Shown piece by piece: positions 9,499-18,452 of a stretch of 64,000 nucleotides of DNA. The stretch is taken from the NCBI GenBank assembly GCA_033584155.1, contig CP138355.1, forward strand, positions 186,001 through 250,000, given 5' to 3'. The translations under genes and the position numbers were made by a program. Every line of letters begins with the position of its first letter. Position 1 is the first letter of the stretch. The notes under the pieces are model-generated. The model was not told where the DNA came from. It saw only the letters and a list, made by a program, of their open reading frames with translations, and did not search any database. This stretch comes from Candidatus Electrothrix scaldis (lineage in GTDB: Bacteria > Desulfobacterota > Desulfobulbia > Desulfobulbales > Desulfobulbaceae).

Positions 9499-10683
9499 TT
9501 AATTCGTGGCGTACGATGATTCTTCATTTTCACCTCCTTCTTCCACCAACTCCGGGAAAGGCGCTATGGAATCCGCATGCACACTGCGCAATAACTCCTG
9601 AGGGTGATAGAGAAAATCATCCTCCAGGGTATCAGCAAAAAATTCATTTTTAAAACGGGTAATCAAGTTGAGGTGCCCCCAGCGGGTCAGATAATAGACG
9701 ATCAGACTGGGGAGCCGGGTATAGATATTCTCTTCCGGTTCTGGGTCGACAAAACTCGACTGATCCAGTTTCTCTCTGGAGAGTATCTGGGAGCAATAAA
9801 GATCTTTGAGAAACATATATTCTGGAGGCAGGCGGGCGCTGATGCCGAACCAGCCGAGAAAACGGGCGAGCCGTTCCAAACAAAACGCCCCTATCCGCAC
9901 ACAATAGTAAGGGACATATATTTCCCGTGGTTTTTTCAGCTCAAGATAAGCCCTGATCGTCAGAACCAAGTCATCAAAGGCCACAGGTTCCTTATCGACA
10001 AAATGATAGGTCTGGCGGGAAAACTCCTCCCGATGATCCAGGATATGATGGACAAAATAAGGGAGTTTATTGGCGTTGGTGTGCGAATGCTCCACCTTCC
10101 TTTTGGTGAAAAGAAAGGGCATGGATTCATCGGCAATGGTAAAAAGCAGACGATGAAATCCCTGGATCTTATGATCGTGCTCGCCGTAGACTATTCCCAC
10201 CCGAATAACCGTGTAATCAAGCCCCTGTGTTTCTCCCATATACTCCAGGGTCGTCTCAGCCATGATTTTGGATTTGGCATAATTGGTCATATTGGGTTTG
10301 AGTGGGAGCCGATCCTCTTCCACAAGATTTTTCCCGTGCGGCAGAACAGCGGCGGAGCTCAAGTAGAGGTAGGGAATCTTCAGGGCGGCACAGGCCCGTG
10401 CCAAGTTCACATTGCCGAGATAGTTGGTTTCAAAGGCCAGCTGGGCATCTGAATCCAGGGAAGCCATTGCTGCATTAATGACAAAGTCCGGCTTCACCCG
10501 TTGCAGGTAGAGGATGATATCCTGGGAAGTTCTGATGGAAAGTTTCTTGGAACTCGGGGCCCGGATGTCAAACTCCTCAGGGGTCTTGGACTTAAAATAA
10601 TGGGCAAGGGTACCGCCTATCAAACCGGACCCGCCGATAAGGACGCCGAGACGACGTTGTTTTTTCTGTGATTCCTGCCTCAT
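9499..10683 (-). CDS. NAD-dependent epimerase/dehydratase (extended SDR)
   Basis: A 394-residue protein with an N-terminal Rossmann nucleotide-binding motif (VLIGGSGLIGGTLAHYF) and the SDR catalytic pattern: serine region YLSSAAV and active-site NYAKSK. Then come VIRVGIVYG and a C-terminal region with a substrate-domain arrangement as in sugar-nucleotide or 3-beta-hydroxysteroid-type epimerases. The last 20 residues are acidic (PELVEEGGENEESS). No glycan biosynthesis genes are adjacent, so the substrate cannot be inferred. It is separated from the M48 gene by about 115 bases that hold nothing recognisable. Confidence 0.85.
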   Translation of the reverse strand: MRQESQKKQRRLGVLIGGSGLIGGTLAHYFKSKTPEEFDIRAPSSKKLSIRTSQDIILYLQRVKPDFVINAAMASLDSDAQLAFETNYLGNVNLARACAALKIPYLYLSSAAVLPHGKNLVEEDRLPLKPNMTNYAKSKIMAETTLEYMGETQGLDYTVIRVGIVYGEHDHKIQGFHRLLFTIADESMPFLFTKRKVEHSHTNANKLPYFVHHILDHREEFSRQTYHFVDKEPVAFDDLVLTIRAYLELKKPREIYVPYYCVRIGAFCLERLARFLGWFGISARLPPEYMFLKDLYCSQILSREKLDQSSFVDPEPEENIYTRLPSLIVYYLTRWGHLNLITRFKNEFFADTLEDDFLYHPQELLRSVHADSIAPFPELVEEGGENEESSYATN

Positions 10684-10929
10684 TTCGCATCAGGTTCATG
10701 TTAAATATTTTACTTCGCGCAATATCCCTATTGTATAACCATGTTTTGTGTATAGCATAGACAGGTATAAAAAGCATCTTTTTTCCAGAACATAACTGCG
10801 CAGTTTCATTGACTGGCAGGAAGGAATCGGCTATGCTGTTGGTTTTTCCTGCTTTAGGAATCAGAGCTATGTCATTGTCTTGGTATAAAATCCCCATCTA
10901 CAGAGCTCATAACGATCAGGAGGAACACC

Positions 10930-11565
10930 ATGCACGACCAGAACAAACTGACCCGTCGCCAATTTATGACCTATACCGCTGTCGGTGCGGCAGGACTGAT
11001 GCTTCCTGAAGTCAGTGAGGCCGGAATTTGGAGTTGTATCAAATACGCAGCACGTCTTCAGCCGACCCGTCTGATTGCCGGGCTGATTTTTGATGTGGGC
11101 AAAGCGGTGGTAGTGTCGCTGGTTGCCGATGCCATTGTGGACAGTCTGTCCAACCGTCGTTACAGCCGCTCCGAGGCGTACCGCAGTTTTGGTTCCAACA
11201 CCGGCAGCATAGGATTAGCCTCTCTGGAGAACGAGACTTTCAGGCCGGTTCCCTACAAGGCTTCGGTGATTACCTTGGGCATTGCTGATTATGAGCTGCA
11301 TCCGAAGCGGAAAATCAAAATGAAGATAGAGAGCGAGGCGGAACGACGGCGTTTTCAGACCGTGCTGCGGTATCTTCAGGATGAACGGATCAGAATCCAG
11401 ATCGGAGAGATGGAATATGCCCGTCCGGCAAACGAGTATCGCTTTCTTGAGCCGGATGATTTGCTGACGCTCCAATCCTGGGATTTGGCAGGAGAACAGG
11501 AACGGCATGTGCAGGAGCTTATCACCGCAACAGGCGTGTCCGCTTTCAACCATCTTACTGTATAA
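10930..11565 (+). CDS. Tat-signal exported protein of unknown function
   Basis: A 211-residue protein that begins with a twin-arginine signal (LTRRQFMTYTAVGAAGLML, cleavage probably near VSEAG), so it is expected to be exported folded. A second hydrophobic segment follows (LIFDVGKAVVVSLVADAIV), then a charged domain with no motif I recognise. An AGGAGG ribosome site lies just before ATG 10930. The next gene starts 9 bases downstream on the same strand, so the two are very likely one operon. Function unknown. Confidence 0.75.
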   Translation: MHDQNKLTRRQFMTYTAVGAAGLMLPEVSEAGIWSCIKYAARLQPTRLIAGLIFDVGKAVVVSLVADAIVDSLSNRRYSRSEAYRSFGSNTGSIGLASLENETFRPVPYKASVITLGIADYELHPKRKIKMKIESEAERRRFQTVLRYLQDERIRIQIGEMEYARPANEYRFLEPDDLLTLQSWDLAGEQERHVQELITATGVSAFNHLTV

Positions 11566-11574
11566 TCTCTGACC

Positions 11575-12918
11575 ATGAAAAGACTGCTTTTTTCCCTGAG
11601 CTTGCTGGCTCTGCCCGCTTTGCTGAATGCACAAACACTCACGGTGAATGATATCGGAGTAATGCACCGTCTGAAGATGCGGATACAATTTGTCGGTGAA
11701 CGGGAAGCGCATGTTGTGTCCGCTGATATTCTTCCGGCCAAAGTGCTGGAAGCGGAACTACTCGACCTTTCCGGTAGCCCGTTGTACGAAGTACCGCCGT
11801 GGCTGAAACGCTTCACCAATTTGCGTCATTTGAATTTATCTGACACCTCTTTGGGAAAAGAAAGCACCATTGCTGTTGATACCTTGGCAGAATTACGTAA
11901 CGCTCTCCAAGCCATGCCACAGCTTGACGTGCTGAACCTTGCCGACAATCCACTCTTTTCTCATGCCGCTGACCAAAGCCTTACCTCGGTCTGGCAATAT
12001 CTGCCGCACCTGCGTAAACTGAATCTCAGCAACACGCAGGGCACAGCGAAAAACTACGGTTCCTTGGCTGCGTTGACAGCACTGTCCGAACTGGATTTGA
12101 GCCGTAACCGGATAAGGAATGAGCTTGCGGTGTTGGAGTTGAACAAGTTGCGCAAGGTGATTTATCTGAATGTCTCCGACAACGGCATGAGCACGTTTCC
12201 TGAACAGGCTTTGCCGACAGTGGTGCTGCAACAGTTGGACATGAGCAACAACAGCCTGGAGGACATTCCCTTTGTTGACATGCCGGAGTTGGAAGCTTGG
12301 CATTTGCAAGCCAATGGCGCAGTACGGCTGGCATTCCGCTACGGCAGCAGCTTTTTGATGACTAAAATCAGGCAGCTCATTTACGACAGCGGGTCGGATT
12401 ATAACAACCTTTCCATGTTGCCCAAAGGCTTGCCGGAAAAAGTTCGCAGCAATGCCTGTTCGCAAGGAAAAATTGAGATCGGGCAATATATTGATCATTG
12501 CGATGGCACCGTGACAGATACTATAACCGGACTGATGTGGAAACGCTGCTCAGAAGGTTTATCTGGGCCGTATTGTGGGCAGGGCAAGGTAGAGAATTAT
12601 AAATGGGATGATGCGGTAGAACGCTTCAAGAATGTCGAATATGCCGGTTATACAGATTGGCGGCTGCCGACCATTGATGAGCTGAAAACTTTGGTCTATT
12701 GCAACAATGGGGTGCAAAACAAAAATAGCGGCAGATGCAATGATGGTTCTAAAAAGCCGAACATCAACCAGCAGGCTTTTCCGAATACAGTGCCCTCTGA
12801 TTATTGGTCATCCCTTAATAAAAATTACAAGTACGCATATACTGTAGATTTTTCTATAGGAATAAAAGATTATGAAGAGGGAAGTCGTTATGTGCGGTTG
12901 GTGCGCAACGGACAGTGA
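11575..12918 (+). CDS. Secreted leucine-rich-repeat protein with C-terminal DUF1566 (Lcl) domain
   Basis: A 447-residue protein with a signal peptide (LLFSLSLLALPALLNAQ), a leucine-rich repeat region of about 250 residues (LRHLNLSDTSL, LDVLNLADNPL, LRKLNLSNT, LSELDLSRNRI, VIYLNVSDNGM, LQQLDMSNNSL), and a C-terminal DUF1566/Lcl module. The module shows its typical features: ITGLMWKRCSEG, WDDAVERF, YTDWRLPTIDELKTL and YWSS, and ends RYVRLVRNGQ. DUF1566 is related to the C-type-lectin-like FGE-sulfatase fold and is common in surface proteins. Coupled to the Tat-signal gene just upstream. A surface adhesin or binding protein is likely (inference). Confidence 0.85.
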   Translation: MKRLLFSLSLLALPALLNAQTLTVNDIGVMHRLKMRIQFVGEREAHVVSADILPAKVLEAELLDLSGSPLYEVPPWLKRFTNLRHLNLSDTSLGKESTIAVDTLAELRNALQAMPQLDVLNLADNPLFSHAADQSLTSVWQYLPHLRKLNLSNTQGTAKNYGSLAALTALSELDLSRNRIRNELAVLELNKLRKVIYLNVSDNGMSTFPEQALPTVVLQQLDMSNNSLEDIPFVDMPELEAWHLQANGAVRLAFRYGSSFLMTKIRQLIYDSGSDYNNLSMLPKGLPEKVRSNACSQGKIEIGQYIDHCDGTVTDTITGLMWKRCSEGLSGPYCGQGKVENYKWDDAVERFKNVEYAGYTDWRLPTIDELKTLVYCNNGVQNKNSGRCNDGSKKPNINQQAFPNTVPSDYWSSLNKNYKYAYTVDFSIGIKDYEEGSRYVRLVRNGQ

Positions 12919-12975
12919 TTTTTTTTTGCTTCTGCAGTTAGACCGAACATTTTTTATAATGACAGGAGACACATC

Positions 12976-13281
12976 ATGCTGATTTCCGCCTCCCAAAAAG
13001 AACATATTAAAAAGAAAATCAAAGAAAAACTCGCAGGAGAACCGGAAGTGCGGAAGATTGTCCTGTTCGGCTCATTCGTCACCTCAGAACAACCGAATGA
13101 CATTGATATTGCGATCTTTCAAAACAGCGATGAAAAATACCTGCCTCTTGCACTGAAATACCGCAAGCTTGTTCGGGAGATCGCCAAAATACTTCCTATT
13201 GATATCATCCCGTTGAAAGCCGCAGTCCAAGGTACATTGCTGCATGAAATAGAAGCCGGTGAGATCCTTTATGAGAGATGA
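12976..13281 (+). CDS. MntA-type nucleotidyltransferase antitoxin
   Basis: A 101-residue minimal nucleotidyltransferase with the catalytic pattern LFGSFVTSEQPNDIDIAIF (GSF then DID). In type VII toxin-antitoxin systems such a protein inactivates the partner HEPN RNase by adding AMP. The next gene (HEPN) overlaps its 3' end by 23 bases, which is the normal arrangement. A GGAG-type ribosome site (caggagac) lies about 8 bases before the ATG. Confidence 0.85.
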   Translation: MLISASQKEHIKKKIKEKLAGEPEVRKIVLFGSFVTSEQPNDIDIAIFQNSDEKYLPLALKYRKLVREIAKILPIDIIPLKAAVQGTLLHEIEAGEILYER

Positions 13282-13660
13282 AACTGCGGCATGGTTGAAA
13301 TATGCGGAAGAAAACCTCCAATCTTCCAAGCTGCTCCTGCAAAGCTGCCTGTATAATCCATGCCTACAGAATGTTCAGCAGAGTGTCGAAAAGGCCTTGA
13401 AAGCTATTTTTCTGGAAAAAGCAATCAAGCTGAAAAAAACACATGACGTGCTCGAATTGAAAAACATCCTGTTTGAACATGATATCGCTATAGATTTATC
13501 CGAGGATGACTGTGATTTTCTCAACTCCATTTATCTTCCCTCAAAGTATCCTCTTGGAGGCATTCTCCCTGATTATGAGCCGGATGAGACCACTTGCCAA
13601 GAGGCGATAAAAATTGCCGAGAACACGCTGCAATCCGTTCAACGATTCATCAACGAATAG
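13259..13660 (+). CDS. HepT-type HEPN-domain toxin
   Basis: A 133-residue all-helical HEPN protein (PF05168 type): WLKYAEENLQSSKLL, then QNVQQSVEKALKAIFLE, then THDVLELKNIL, with YPLGGILPDYEPDE towards the end. These are family features of the RNase toxins paired with MNT nucleotidyltransferases. It overlaps the MntA-like gene. Intact in length, unlike the second HEPN gene at 24674. Toxin activity is inferred from the family and pairing. Confidence 0.85.
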   Translation: MRSFMRDETAAWLKYAEENLQSSKLLLQSCLYNPCLQNVQQSVEKALKAIFLEKAIKLKKTHDVLELKNILFEHDIAIDLSEDDCDFLNSIYLPSKYPLGGILPDYEPDETTCQEAIKIAENTLQSVQRFINE

Positions 13661-13742
13661 ATTTTTCGGTACGGGTCCGCATATCCTTACCAAACGACAA
13701 TACAAACAAACCCTTGATATATAGAAAACCATCGGAGGAACA

Positions 13743-14957
13743 ATGAGTAAAATACAAGTAAAAAATCCAATTGTAGAGCTTGACGGCGACGAGATGACCC
13801 GCATCATCTGGGCCTTTATCAAGGAAAAACTGATCCTGCCCTATCTGGACGTTGACCTGAAATATTATGATCTTTCGGTCCAGAAACGAGATGAGACCAA
13901 TGATCAGATCACCGTGGATGCGGCCAATGCGATCAAGGAGCATCGGGTCGGCGTGAAATGCGCCACCATCACCCCGGACGAGGCTCGGGTTGAGGAGTTT
14001 GATCTCAAAGAGATGTGGAAATCACCCAACGGCACCATCCGGAACATCATCGGCGGCACCGTGTTCCGTCAGCCGATCATCTGTAGCAATATCCCTCGCC
14101 TGGTTCCCGGCTGGACCAAGCCTATCGTCATCGGTCGTCATGCCTTTGGTGATCAGTACCGGGCAACCGATTTTCTCGTTCCCGGTCCGGGTAAGCTTAC
14201 CATGAAATTTGAGCCTGCTGATGGCGGGGAACCTGTAGAATACAAGGTCTTTGACTTCCCTTCCTCCGGTTGCGCAATGGGTATGTACAACCTGGATGAG
14301 TCCATCCGTGGTTTTGCCCGCTCCTGTATGAACTACGGCCTCAACCTGGGCTGGCCTGTGTACCTGTCCACCAAGAACACCATCATGAAAAAGTACGATG
14401 GTCGGTTCAAGGATCTTTTTCAGGAGGTCTTTGAGAATGAATTCGCAGACAAATTCGCCAAGGCAGGCATCACCTACGAGCACCGCCTGATTGACGACAT
14501 GGTAGCTGCCGCCCTGAAATGGGAAGGCGGTTTTGTCTGGGCCTGCAAGAACTATGATGGTGATGTGCAGTCTGACACCGTTGCTCAGGGCTTTGGTTCC
14601 TTGGGCCTGATGACCTCTGTCCTGATGACCGAAGACGGCCAAACCGTAGAGGCTGAGGCTGCCCACGGCACCGTGACCCGCCATTATCGGGAGCATCAGA
14701 AGGGCAATGCCACCTCCACCAACCCCATTGCCTCTATCTTTGCCTGGACCCGTGGCCTGAGCTATCGCGGTACATTTGACAACACCCCTGAGGTGGTCAA
14801 ATTTGCCGAGACCCTGGAGAAGGTCTGTGTGGAAACTGTGGAAGCCGGTTTCATGACCAAGGACCTTGCTCTGCTGGTGGGTGGAGATCAGGGTTGGTTG
14901 ACCACAGAAGAGTTCCTGGCCAAACTGGATGAGAATTTACAGGCGGCTATGGCCTGA
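13743..14957 (+). CDS. icd: NADP-dependent isocitrate dehydrogenase, dimeric eukaryote-like type
   Basis: A 404-residue enzyme oxidising isocitrate to 2-oxoglutarate in the TCA cycle. The N-terminus [16 protein letters not shown] is diagnostic of the eukaryote-like class. [19 protein letters not shown] binds isocitrate, and [25 protein letters not shown] and [17 protein letters not shown] are further family signatures. The GGAGGAAC ribosome site lies immediately before ATG 13743. A codon pattern richer in C/G than the toxin-antitoxin pair upstream marks it as a well-expressed core gene. Two stable hairpins follow the stop. Confidence 0.97.
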   Translation: MSKIQVKNPIVELDGDEMTRIIWAFIKEKLILPYLDVDLKYYDLSVQKRDETNDQITVDAANAIKEHRVGVKCATITPDEARVEEFDLKEMWKSPNGTIRNIIGGTVFRQPIICSNIPRLVPGWTKPIVIGRHAFGDQYRATDFLVPGPGKLTMKFEPADGGEPVEYKVFDFPSSGCAMGMYNLDESIRGFARSCMNYGLNLGWPVYLSTKNTIMKKYDGRFKDLFQEVFENEFADKFAKAGITYEHRLIDDMVAAALKWEGGFVWACKNYDGDVQSDTVAQGFGSLGLMTSVLMTEDGQTVEAEAAHGTVTRHYREHQKGNATSTNPIASIFAWTRGLSYRGTFDNTPEVVKFAETLEKVCVETVEAGFMTKDLALLVGGDQGWLTTEEFLAKLDENLQAAMA

Positions 14958-14978
14958 TCTCATCGGATATACCTCTAT

Positions 14979-15026
14979 GCTCAGGGTGTTACCCTGAGCT
15001 GGGTCTATTGAACCCTTTCAGGGTTC
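14979..15026. terminator. Two tandem hairpins after icd (repeat family)
   Basis: Perfect stems ctcagggt/accctgag (14979-14999, with flanking g/c) and gaaccct/agggttc (15010-15026) follow the icd stop by about 20 bases. No U-run follows. The first palindrome recurs at 27312-27330 and, degenerate, at 15747, so it is a dispersed repeat that may also end transcription. Confidence 0.55.
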
Positions 15027-15172
15027 TCCGGGAATATTCGCTCAGAGAATACTCCTTTAAATAAGGGCAAGCAGCCCGCCCCGCTGGGCGATTTTGAGGG
15101 CAGTATCCTTCGAGGAAATCTGATGTGTTGATTAGCGCCTCTTTTTGGGATGGTTGAATTTACGAACTCAGG

Positions 15173-15697
15173 CTATACAATTTTCAATGTATTCAAAAGA
15201 ATAATTATTAATCTTCGTGATGTGTTTGCCACGTCACAAAACATAGATTCATCAAAGAGGCCTCTGTGCTCAGAGGTTATTTCGCCAAACTTAGCGAAGA
15301 AAATAACTGGTATGTTTGCATCTTCTGCTAATCGTATAAGTTTTTCGTATTTATCATATTGTTTGCTGTAGCCAACGATATAAACAGCATTTTTGTCTAA
15401 TGCCTGTAAAATTTTTATTGATCCAGAAATATCCTTTACCTCTTCAATAACACGAAACATTTTCAATTTACATAAACTTTCCTTTTCCGATTGTAATGGT
15501 TTATCCTCAGAAGTTTTCAGGAAATAAATTTTTCGCCTTAGATTGTTTCCGAATCGCCACTGAATCTTGATATACCTCCAAAACAAAGTGAAAAAGGTGA
15601 TAATCACAAGTAAACCGGGTAATAGTGCTCTTACTATCCAATCAATTAAGGACATACTCCCCAATATGGTTGAGAGATGTTGCAATAAATTATTCAT
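15173..15697 (-). CDS. Membrane-anchored alpha/beta protein at the end of the cmr block
   Basis: A 174-residue protein with one strong TM helix near the N-terminus (about residues 17-40, LIDWIVRALLPGLLVIITFF), a basic stretch and then a cytosolic alternating alpha/beta domain. Strands are visible as KIYFL, AVYIVGYS and IPVIFFAKFG, with helices between and a final helix RRLIIILLNTL. No family is recognised with certainty. It lies 101 bases downstream of cmr6 on the same strand, separated by a palindromic repeat. One TM helix plus a Rossmann-like sensor domain beside a cyclase-positive type III locus resembles the plan of CRISPR membrane effectors such as Cam1 (TM plus CARF), but I see no diagnostic CARF motif. 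A TIR-like fold is an alternative. Confidence 0.6.
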   Translation of the reverse strand: MNNLLQHLSTILGSMSLIDWIVRALLPGLLVIITFFTLFWRYIKIQWRFGNNLRRKIYFLKTSEDKPLQSEKESLCKLKMFRVIEEVKDISGSIKILQALDKNAVYIVGYSKQYDKYEKLIRLAEDANIPVIFFAKFGEITSEHRGLFDESMFCDVANTSRRLIIILLNTLKIV

Positions 15698-15746
15698 ATT
15701 CAGTTTCTCGTAGGATTATCTATGGAGATGAATACTCGGTATTTAC

Positions 15747-15800
15747 CCCAGGGTGTTACCCTTAGCTTGTAAATATCCCCCCTTTGGGGTAGCCCGGGCT
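15747..15800. repeat. Degenerate palindromic repeat between cmr6 and the membrane gene
   Basis: cagggtgttaccctta here is a weaker copy of the palindrome at 14979 and 27312, followed by cccccctttggggtagcc. The copies at 14979 and here flank the membrane protein gene. Confidence 0.5.
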
Positions 15801-17034
15801 ATTCGCCGTATTCTGTTTTCAGCAATGCCCTTGCTGCGTTCAGTCTTTTTTTTCTAATTTTCTTGTCCAGTAGTGGACAGGCTTGTTCAATACACTTCAA
15901 AGCTTCTTGTCGATCTCCGCTTTCTGCTCCAATCCACTTATCGTGATTCAGCATTCTTTTTATCTGCCCTTGAAGCTCGCCTTGGATTTTCGTTGCTTCT
16001 ACTCCAAGCTTATGAGTAAGGCTCCTGTATTGATCCAACAAGACCTTTAGTTCGTGAATCAATCGTTTCTCTGGGGTCAAACTTGCAAGCAATGCAGCCT
16101 CTTTTTCGGCAACAATCTTTTCCTGCTCTGCTTTTTCATCAGCTACCCGCCGAGCCTCTTTTTCTGCCTCTATATCGGCAAGTCGCTTCCGCTCCTCCTC
16201 TTCTCGTGCTTCTCTTTCTCTTCTACTTCCTTCCTCTTCCTCAAAATACCCATACCCCGCAGCGACCTTGCCGCCAATCCCTTCTTCCTCCAGGGCAATG
16301 GTAAGAAATTTCCTACCCAACTCCGCCCATTGCTGCGCTCCCTCAACCACAAAATAGAAACTCCCCTGCACTGCTAATTGCTGATTGGGGTTCGGTGATT
16401 CCATATCAGGATGAGGAGTACCTTCTCTCCCCTGATTTGCATAATATTCCGCTGCATGGACAGTGACGACTTCGGGGACATAAGGTTTATCTTCGCAACC
16501 GCCTTCTTGTTTGGGAATCCACCAGGCATCGTGGAAAATCAGGTAGCCTGCATCGGCTTCCAGGGCATCAGTGCTGGTGCCGAAGAGAATATCTATCACC
16601 TTATTGAACTGTTTGACCTGTTCCCGATCTTTCTGTTTTTGGGCATACTCTCGGGCTTTAGCACGGGCCAACCCTTTCAGGGCTGAGCCAGGGATATAGG
16701 GCATGCCGTAGACTGGGTGGCGGCAGACTTGGGCCTCCAGTACATGGGCCATACCCAGACCGGTGAAGAGGCGGGTACCCTTGAGCTCCCCGTACCAAGG
16801 GGCGAAGCGAGCTTTATCCACTGTTTCTCCAAGCCAGCGGCGGTAAGCTGCTATGTAGATATCAGGAACCGGGAAGTCGCAGACCGCTCTGATGTGTTCG
16901 CCTATGTCTGTACCCCTGTCTCCATCCTTTTCTTTCCATTCCTTAAACCCTTTGTCAAAGAACAAACTGGGATTTTTCCAGTCAGATGGCTCAAGTGTAT
17001 TAAAGACATCCCGTCGCATTTTAAGCTCCGTCAT
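15799..17034 (-). CDS. cmr6: CRISPR type III-B RAMP protein Cmr6 with coiled-coil extension
   Basis: Cmr6 caps the crRNA-bound Cmr effector. The RAMP core is seen in the first ~270 residues: FTGLGMAHVLEAQVC, YGMPYIPGSALKGLARA (glycine-rich loop region) and DILFGT. After FLTIALEEEGIGGKVAAGYGYF comes an unusual extension of about 150 residues. It begins with a nearly uninterrupted charged coiled coil (REREAREEEERKRLADIEAE and on) and ends in a basic helical tail. Cmr6 proteins are usually 250-330 residues, against about 412 here. The start 17034 is preferred over 17082 because AGGGGAG lies 6 bases upstream; this start overlaps cmr5 by 14 bases. Confidence 0.9.
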   Translation of the reverse strand: MTELKMRRDVFNTLEPSDWKNPSLFFDKGFKEWKEKDGDRGTDIGEHIRAVCDFPVPDIYIAAYRRWLGETVDKARFAPWYGELKGTRLFTGLGMAHVLEAQVCRHPVYGMPYIPGSALKGLARAKAREYAQKQKDREQVKQFNKVIDILFGTSTDALEADAGYLIFHDAWWIPKQEGGCEDKPYVPEVVTVHAAEYYANQGREGTPHPDMESPNPNQQLAVQGSFYFVVEGAQQWAELGRKFLTIALEEEGIGGKVAAGYGYFEEEEGSRREREAREEEERKRLADIEAEKEARRVADEKAEQEKIVAEKEAALLASLTPEKRLIHELKVLLDQYRSLTHKLGVEATKIQGELQGQIKRMLNHDKWIGAESGDRQEALKCIEQACPLLDKKIRKKRLNAARALLKTEYGE

Positions 17035-17473
17035 GGTTCTCCCCTCTGTCCGTTGTTTGTTCGGTGGAAGTTCCCGTGGCATCGATCTTCAATACGCTTT
17101 CAACAAAGCGCCGATACCAGATAGCCACTTCCAGACAGCGACAGGTATGAAGCATGTAGCTTTGCAGATCAGTTCCTGCAAGTTCAGCCAAAATTGCAAC
17201 ATGATCTGTCCCAATTAAATGCAGCGTTTTAAAAATTTGGCCAAGAAATTGTCCCTCAGCGGTATTTCTTCCATCCTGCTCATTCTCCTTCTTTTTTGCA
17301 TGTGCTTTACCCGCATAAAAGGCAAGGGTCTGCTGGAGGCCATTCTGCCGGATCAGAAAAGGAAAACGATGAACAGCGGTGGCGTAACTTTTCTGAAATT
17401 CTTCTCCTTTTCCCAAAATGCTTTGCACATCTCCCAAGGCCTGCAATGCATCCTTTTGTTGTCGTGTTTGCAT
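17021..17473 (-). CDS. cmr5: CRISPR type III-B small subunit Cmr5
   Basis: A 150-residue helical protein, the small subunit that lines the target RNA path of the Cmr complex. The diagnostic central stretch is FPFLIRQNGLQQTLAFYAGK. The C-terminal ~25 residues are polar (GTSTEQTTDRGENHDG). It starts 2 bases after the stop of cmr4, with GAGGGG upstream. In this position and size no other Cas protein fits. Confidence 0.9.
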   Translation of the reverse strand: MQTRQQKDALQALGDVQSILGKGEEFQKSYATAVHRFPFLIRQNGLQQTLAFYAGKAHAKKKENEQDGRNTAEGQFLGQIFKTLHLIGTDHVAILAELAGTDLQSYMLHTCRCLEVAIWYRRFVESVLKIDATGTSTEQTTDRGENHDGA

Positions 17474-17475
17474 GG

Positions 17476-18429
17476 TTAGCCCCTCTCCTCACCCGGAATC
17501 CAGCGTACTCGGCCCCGCCCCACCGTGGCATTACCGCCGATTTGCAGACCTTTTTCCGCCCCAATCTGCTCCTGAAAATGCTTCATCAGGTCTTTAGCTG
17601 TTCCTGTATGATTTTCAGAACGGGAACGATCACAACCAATCATGCCCCAGAGCAGGGTTTCAGCGGGCAAGTTTTCTTCGTACCATAAAGCGCCTTTTTC
17701 CACTGTACGGGTGCCTTCCTTCAACTTGATTCGTGCTCGCACTTCGGTGGCTGTTTCAGCCAGAAAGCTGAATACGTTGTCCGAGATGATCATGAAGCGT
17801 TCTTTGAAAAATCTCTGCCATGTATCATCTTTTGGGAAAATCGTAGCGGCAATTTTATCAGCCAGAGTATTAACATTGCCGTTGTTTTTGAGAACATCAA
17901 AATCCAAATCTTCAAGAAAGACCTTTTCTTTTTCGTCAATCTTACTGTCATCCGTGACCCAAGCCTTCTCCCCATCCTCCAGACAGGGCATTCCCCAGTC
18001 AGGAGATGTACCAACTATCTGTTTTGAATCCCGTCGATACCGCTCCAGAATAAACGGACAAGTCACCCAGGCAAAGACCCCGTACACTGAACGCACCGGT
18101 AAACAAAGTAATTGGGCATCCTGGATGTTCAACGCACCGGCAAAACCGCCTTTTTCTGCGTCTTGAGCGGTTGGGCCAAACAGGGCTTCCCAACATTGTT
18201 CTGTTTCTTTTGTGTTTCCATCCGAATCCTCGCAAGGCTGAAGGTCATCCGCTCCAGCATTTGAGGGGTTCAGTTCTTCACGCAACACCCCTTTGATCCC
18301 ACTGCCCGGAACAATGGGCAGACCTGTGGATTTTTCCCGGGCAATGGGCAGGTCAATAACCCCGACACCTTGGCCGGTTCCCGCATGGAGGGCGGTTAAT
18401 GCGTGGATATAATAACACATCGTTTCCAT
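17476..18429 (-). CDS. cmr4: CRISPR type III-B backbone and target-RNA nuclease Cmr4
   Basis: A 317-residue RAMP protein; several copies form the backbone and cut target RNA at 6-nt intervals. The N-terminus reads LTALHAGTGQGVGVIDLPIA, in which Asp26 aligns with the catalytic aspartate known from the family. LPIVPGSGIKGVLREEL follows, and the glycine-rich loop GNATVGRGRVRW is at the C-terminus. AGGAG lies 8 bases before ATG 18429. RNA cleavage therefore looks intact. Confidence 0.93.
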   Translation of the reverse strand: METMCYYIHALTALHAGTGQGVGVIDLPIAREKSTGLPIVPGSGIKGVLREELNPSNAGADDLQPCEDSDGNTKETEQCWEALFGPTAQDAEKGGFAGALNIQDAQLLCLPVRSVYGVFAWVTCPFILERYRRDSKQIVGTSPDWGMPCLEDGEKAWVTDDSKIDEKEKVFLEDLDFDVLKNNGNVNTLADKIAATIFPKDDTWQRFFKERFMIISDNVFSFLAETATEVRARIKLKEGTRTVEKGALWYEENLPAETLLWGMIGCDRSRSENHTGTAKDLMKHFQEQIGAEKGLQIGGNATVGRGRVRWIPGEERG

Positions 18430-18452
18430 AATATTTTCTCCTGTGCGGTTTA

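Noticed and set aside
9604-10452. 282-aa plus-strand frame
   Set aside because: Antisense to the epimerase gene, which has the Rossmann and YxxxK motifs.
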